Origin: UBA2982 sp040081395 | Lineage (GTDB): Bacteria; Gemmatimonadota; Gemmatimonadetes; Longimicrobiales; Gaopeijiaceae | Length of the DNA stretch: 8,961 bases | Direction: 5' to 3' | Assembly (NCBI GenBank): GCA_040081395.1 | Contig: JBEBGN010000132.1 | Location: forward strand, 1-8,961 | Shown: piece after piece, positions 6,768-8,961 of the stretch | Numbering within the stretch: position 1 is the stretch's first letter | Layout of the letters: the number at the start of each line of letters is the position of its first letter | Notes under the pieces: generated by a model | Seen by the model: the letters and a program-made list of their open reading frames with translations, nothing else | The model's database searches: none | Told to the model about the DNA's origin: nothing | Program-made: the position numbers and the translations under genes

Positions 6768-7225
6768 GCAAGCGAGAGAGACACTCACAGATTCTCGACG
6801 TGATCAAGGAGAGCCGCGTGAGCAGCCAGGAAGCGCTCCGCGAGCTGCTGCTGGAGCGGGGAACCGAGGTCACCCAGGCGACGCTGTCGCGCGACATCCG
6901 TGAACTGCGCCTGGTGAAGGTGCCGGACGCGGATGGGACCTCACACTATTCGCTGCCCGAGGAATGGGAGAGCACCCCTCCCCTGGAATCCCTCCTCCCC
7001 ACGCTCTTCCGCAGCGTCGACGGCGTCGATCACCTTCTCGTGATCCACACGCTCAAGGGGGCGGCCCAAACGGTGGCGGCCGCGATCGACTGGGAGGAGT
7101 GGCCGGAGGTGCTGGGCACCCTGGCTGGCGACGACACCATCCTGATCATCGTGCGGCACACAGAGGCCCTCGCGGACCTGCGGGGGCGCATCGAGCGCAT
7201 GGCCGGTCTGCAGCCCTCCGACTAG
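6764..7225 (+). CDS. argR: ArgR, arginine-responsive transcriptional repressor
   Basis: ArgR/AhrC-family proteins are hexameric DNA-binding regulators that, with arginine as co-repressor, shut off arginine synthesis. This one is 153 residues, the normal length. The N-terminal winged helix-turn-helix (about 1-65) contains the recognition-helix signature TQATLSRDIREL (37-48) and the wing ending near HYSLP. The C-terminal oligomerisation and arginine-binding domain (about 80-150) carries GTLAGDDTILI (118-128), whose adjacent aspartates contact arginine in characterised members. The GTG start at 6764 overlaps the trxC stop. GGTGATC at 6755-6761, a close match to the 3' part of the consensus ribosome binding site, lies just before it. 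It is co-transcribed with trxC and ends at a strong terminator, so argG is a separate unit. Its likely target is the operator at 7337-7354. Confidence 0.96.
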   Translation: MSKRERHSQILDVIKESRVSSQEALRELLLERGTEVTQATLSRDIRELRLVKVPDADGTSHYSLPEEWESTPPLESLLPTLFRSVDGVDHLLVIHTLKGAAQTVAAAIDWEEWPEVLGTLAGDDTILIIVRHTEALADLRGRIERMAGLQPSD

Positions 7226-7248
7226 GAAACATATGTGGGATATCATGC

Positions 7249-7284
7249 AGGCCGGGCCGCTGGCGCGACCCGGCCTTTTTCTTT
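7249..7284 (+). terminator. Rho-independent terminator of trxC-argR
   Basis: AGGCCGGG (7249-7256) pairs with CCCGGCCT (7269-7276) and is followed by TTTTTCTTT. This is the most canonical terminator in the window. It ends 35 nt before the argG -35 box. Confidence 0.88.
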
Positions 7285-7318
7285 GTCGGCGAGCCCTGTC
7301 CAAGGGGCAAACCCGGGG

Positions 7319-7346
7319 TTGACGTCATGCATCTGGGCTGCATATT
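7319..7346 (+). promoter_or_regulatory. Promoter of argG(H)
   Basis: TTGACG (7319-7324, 5 of 6 to consensus) and CATATT (7341-7346, 4 of 6) are spaced by 16 nt. TATTTA (7343-7348) at 18 nt is an alternative -10. Either predicts a start near 7353-7356 and a leader of about 180 nt. The -10 lies inside the ARG-box-like palindrome described separately, so bound ArgR would block RNA polymerase. Confidence 0.65.
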
Positions 7347-7354
7347 TATGCCAT
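7337..7354. promoter_or_regulatory. ARG box: ArgR operator over the argG -10
   Basis: The core TGCATATTTATGCC (7339-7352) is a dyad (GCATA, TT, TATGC) that matches the ARG-box pattern TGAAT-4(A/T)-AT(T/G)CA at 8 of 10 half-site positions with an all-A/T centre. It stands out as AT-rich in GC-rich DNA. A second half-site, ATGCA at 7327-7331, falls where a neighbouring 18-bp box (7316-7333, 3-bp gap) would have its right half, over the promoter. Paired boxes with about 3-bp spacing are typical for ArgR hexamers. The palindrome is seen; ArgR binding is inferred. Confidence 0.65.
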
Positions 7355-7399
7355 CGTCGGACTCAAAGTCGGCGAGCAACAACTCACGGAACCTGATTC

Positions 7400-7486
7400 G
7401 GGGACCGGGGGCGGAGGTTAGGGGCAAGGGGCCCCCCGAGCGCTTTTGGCGGGAAGCGTCGGACCTCTGACCCCCGGGCCCTTTTT
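7400..7486 (+). promoter_or_regulatory. Terminator-like fold in the argG leader (candidate attenuator)
   Basis: Bases 7400-7411 can pair with 7471-7482 as 11 G-C pairs plus one G-U, with a single A/G mismatch (7404/7478), and the helix ends at TTTTT (7482-7486). The enclosed 59 nt has its own helices: GGGGC/GCCCC (7421-7425, 7431-7435) and CGCTT/AAGCG (7441-7445, 7454-7458). The 5' arm can instead pair at 7407-7412 with 7431-7436 (GGGGGC/GCCCCC), which would prevent the terminator stem. No leader peptide with an ATG or GTG start follows the predicted transcription start. This is a manual fold only. Confidence 0.35.
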
Positions 7487-7535
7487 CACAAAGGAGCGCT
7501 TTCGTCGCACGGAGGCGCTCGGAGCGAGCGAGAGC

Positions 7536-8789
7536 ATGAAGGTCGTCCTCGGGTACTCGGGCGGGCTCGATACCTCCGTGATCGTGCCGTGGCTGCGCGA
7601 GAACTACGACGCCGAAGTGATTTGCATGGCGGGCGACGTGGGACAGCCCGGCGGCCTGGGCGGACTCGACAAGAAGGCCATCGCGACGGGCGCCTCCGCG
7701 CTCTACGCCGAAGACCTGCGCCGTGAGTTCGTCGAGGACTTCGCGTTCCCCACGCTCAAGATCGGCGCGGTGTACGGTCGCAAGTACCTGCTCGGCACCG
7801 CGATCGCGCGTCCACTGTTGGCGAAGGCGCAGGTCGACGTGGCGCTGAAGGTCGGCGCCGACGCGCTCGCCCACGGCTGCACGGGGAAGGGCAACGACCA
7901 GGTGCGCTTCGAGCTCGCGTACGCCGCCCTCGCGCCCGACCTCAAGGTGGTCGCTCCTTGGAGGGAGTGGGACATCAAGTCGCGCGAGGACGCCCTCGCG
8001 TACGCGCGAGTGCGGAAGATTCCGCTCGAAGGTGTCGATCAAACCAAGCTCTACTCGCGCGACGAGAACCTGTGGCACATCTCGCACGAGGGCGGCCCCC
8101 TCGAGGATCCGGCGTTCGAGCCCGAGGAGGACATGTTCAAGTGGACCGTGTCCCCCGAGCGCGCGCCCAACAAGTCGGAGTACGTGACGATCGGCTTCGA
8201 GGCCGGCGTCCCCGTGGCGGTGAACGGTGAAGCGCTCGGCTCGGTCGAGCTGCTCCAGTTGCTGAATGAGATCGGCTCGCGACACGGCGTCGGGCGAGCG
8301 GACGTGGTCGAGAACCGCTTGGTCGGCATGAAGTCCCGCGGCGTGTACGAGACGCCTGGCGGCACCATCCTGCACGCCGCGATCAAGGACCTCGAGGCGC
8401 TCACGATCGACCGGAGAATCGAGGGGCTCAAGGACCAGATGGCCGCTCGCTGGGCGGACCTGGTCTATGAAGGCCGCTGGTGGACGCCCGAGCGCGAGGC
8501 GATGCAGGCGATGAGCGACGTGATGTCGAAGAACGTCACGGGCGCCGTGAAGGTGAAGCTCTACAAAGGCTCGGCGACCGCCGTCTCGCGTACGAGCCCC
8601 CTGTCACTCTATCGCCACGACCTCGCCAGCTTCGGCGCCTCTGCCACGTACGACCAGGCCGATGCCGCCGGATTCATCCGCCTCTTCGGCTTGCCGGTGC
8701 GCGCGCAGACTGCGGTCGATCGCGCAGCGCGCAACGGCGATGCAGTGTCGAAGCTCATCGACGAGGTCATCGAGGCGGGGGCGCTATAG
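7536..8789 (+). CDS. argG: Argininosuccinate synthase
   Basis: ArgG joins citrulline and aspartate at the cost of ATP (to AMP and pyrophosphate) to make argininosuccinate, the penultimate arginine step, in the cytoplasm as a tetramer. The 417-residue protein is slightly longer than the usual 400. The ATP pyrophosphatase motif YSGGLDTS is at 7-14. HGCTGKGNDQVRFE (113-126) and SRDENLWHISHEGG (174-187) line the citrulline/aspartate site, and YETPGGTI is at 271-278. I chose the ATG at 7536 because family members begin with this strand just before SGGLDTS. A TTG-initiated 30-residue extension from 7446 would translate the leader hairpin and T-run. Shine-Dalgarno signals are weak: GGAG at 7521-7524 is 11 nt away, and a good AAAGGAG (7490-7496) is too distant. 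argH follows 41 nt later, so this is an argGH operon. Confidence 0.97.
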   Translation: MKVVLGYSGGLDTSVIVPWLRENYDAEVICMAGDVGQPGGLGGLDKKAIATGASALYAEDLRREFVEDFAFPTLKIGAVYGRKYLLGTAIARPLLAKAQVDVALKVGADALAHGCTGKGNDQVRFELAYAALAPDLKVVAPWREWDIKSREDALAYARVRKIPLEGVDQTKLYSRDENLWHISHEGGPLEDPAFEPEEDMFKWTVSPERAPNKSEYVTIGFEAGVPVAVNGEALGSVELLQLLNEIGSRHGVGRADVVENRLVGMKSRGVYETPGGTILHAAIKDLEALTIDRRIEGLKDQMAARWADLVYEGRWWTPEREAMQAMSDVMSKNVTGAVKVKLYKGSATAVSRTSPLSLYRHDLASFGASATYDQADAAGFIRLFGLPVRAQTAVDRAARNGDAVSKLIDEVIEAGAL

Positions 8790-8830
8790 CCGCCGAAGCC
8801 GGAGCCGGGGGCGAGAAGCCGACCGGCGGA

Positions 8831-8961
8831 TTGTGGGGCGGTCGCTTCGCGAGCGGCATGGCCCCGGAGATGGTCCCGTTCAACCTGAGCCTGGGTGTCG
8901 ACGGTAGGCTCTGGGCGGAAGACATCCGCGGAAGTGTCGCGTGGGCGGGCGCGCTGGGGGC
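8831..8961 (+). CDS. argH: Argininosuccinate lyase, N-terminal part (runs off the window)
   Basis: ArgH splits argininosuccinate into arginine and fumarate, the last step of the pathway. Only the first 43 codons are present. WGGRFASG, FNLSLGVDGRLWAEDI and GSVAWAGALG match the start of ArgH, where LWGGRF and DI-GS-AW are strongly conserved. The start is uncertain: in this frame there is no ATG, GTG or TTG between 8582 and 8830. TTG at 8831 is the only usable standard start and encodes the L position of LWGGRF. An ATA at 8786, overlapping the argG stop, would give a 15-residue extension of normal style but needs a rare start codon. ATG at 8858 would lose the conserved WGGRF. The gene follows argG closely and is presumably co-transcribed and ArgR-controlled. 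Confidence 0.9.
   Translation, partial: MWGGRFASGMAPEMVPFNLSLGVDGRLWAEDIRGSVAWAGALG

Noticed and set aside
7348..7470. Short open frame in the argG leader as an arginine leader peptide
   Set aside because: Its ATG codons (7327 and 7348) lie at or upstream of the predicted transcription start and have no ribosome binding site; the Arg codons are scattered, not clustered.
7446..7535. TTG-initiated 30-codon N-terminal extension of argG
   Set aside because: ArgG proteins begin just before the SGGLDTS motif, and the extension would translate the leader hairpin and T-run.
7146..8375. 409-codon minus-strand open frame spanning the end of argR, the terminator, the argG promoter and most of argG
   Set aside because: A real gene would have to read through regulatory DNA antisense to two certain genes, and the peptide has no recognisable features.
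1..8961. CRISPR arrays, insertion sequences, attachment site at tRNA-Asn, toxin-antitoxin or defence genes
   Set aside because: No spaced repeats, transposase or integrase motifs were found, and no direct repeat of the tRNA 3' end was seen within the window; all genes are housekeeping or transport.

Overview
The window looks like ordinary chromosomal DNA from a high-GC (about two thirds G+C), Gram-negative, outer-membrane-bearing bacterium. A TonB-dependent receptor with an N-terminal carboxypeptidase-regulatory-like domain, an ArgR-type arginine regulator and an LDH-like malate dehydrogenase are all present. This mix would fit Gemmatimonadota or a neighbouring phylum. That placement is an inference from style and gene content, not from a marker comparison. 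All recognised genes are on the + strand, and no mobile element, integrase, CRISPR array or phage gene was seen.

Layout: (1) 149-1843 is a tight, overlapping molybdopterin operon, moaD-moaE-moaA. (2) 1971-2906 is a single malate dehydrogenase gene (mdh) behind its own likely promoter. (3) 3006-3078 is tRNA-Asn(GUU), followed by a 13-bp perfect hairpin terminator. (4) 3333-6176 is a 947-residue TonB-dependent outer-membrane receptor, also closed by a strong hairpin. (5) 6318-7225 is a two-gene, translationally coupled unit: a zinc-ribbon thioredoxin (trxC type) and the arginine repressor argR, followed by a classic terminator with a T-run. (6) 7319-8961 is the arginine unit: a promoter whose -10 region lies inside a palindrome resembling an ARG box, a 180-nt leader with a terminator-like fold, argG, and the first 43 codons of argH, which runs off the window.

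How the genes work together: MoaD and MoaE form molybdopterin synthase, and MoaA makes the precursor cyclic intermediate together with MoaC, which is not in this window. ArgR, encoded immediately upstream, very probably controls argGH through the operator over the argG promoter, so regulator and target are neighbours but separate transcription units. ArgG and ArgH carry out the last two steps from citrulline to arginine. The receptor has no transporter partner here, so its substrate is unknown.

I see no convincing undescribed multi-gene system. The points most worth a second look are regulatory: the operator/promoter geometry at argG, a possible terminator/antiterminator switch in the argG leader, the lack of any ATG or GTG start for argH, and the coupling of a thioredoxin to argR.
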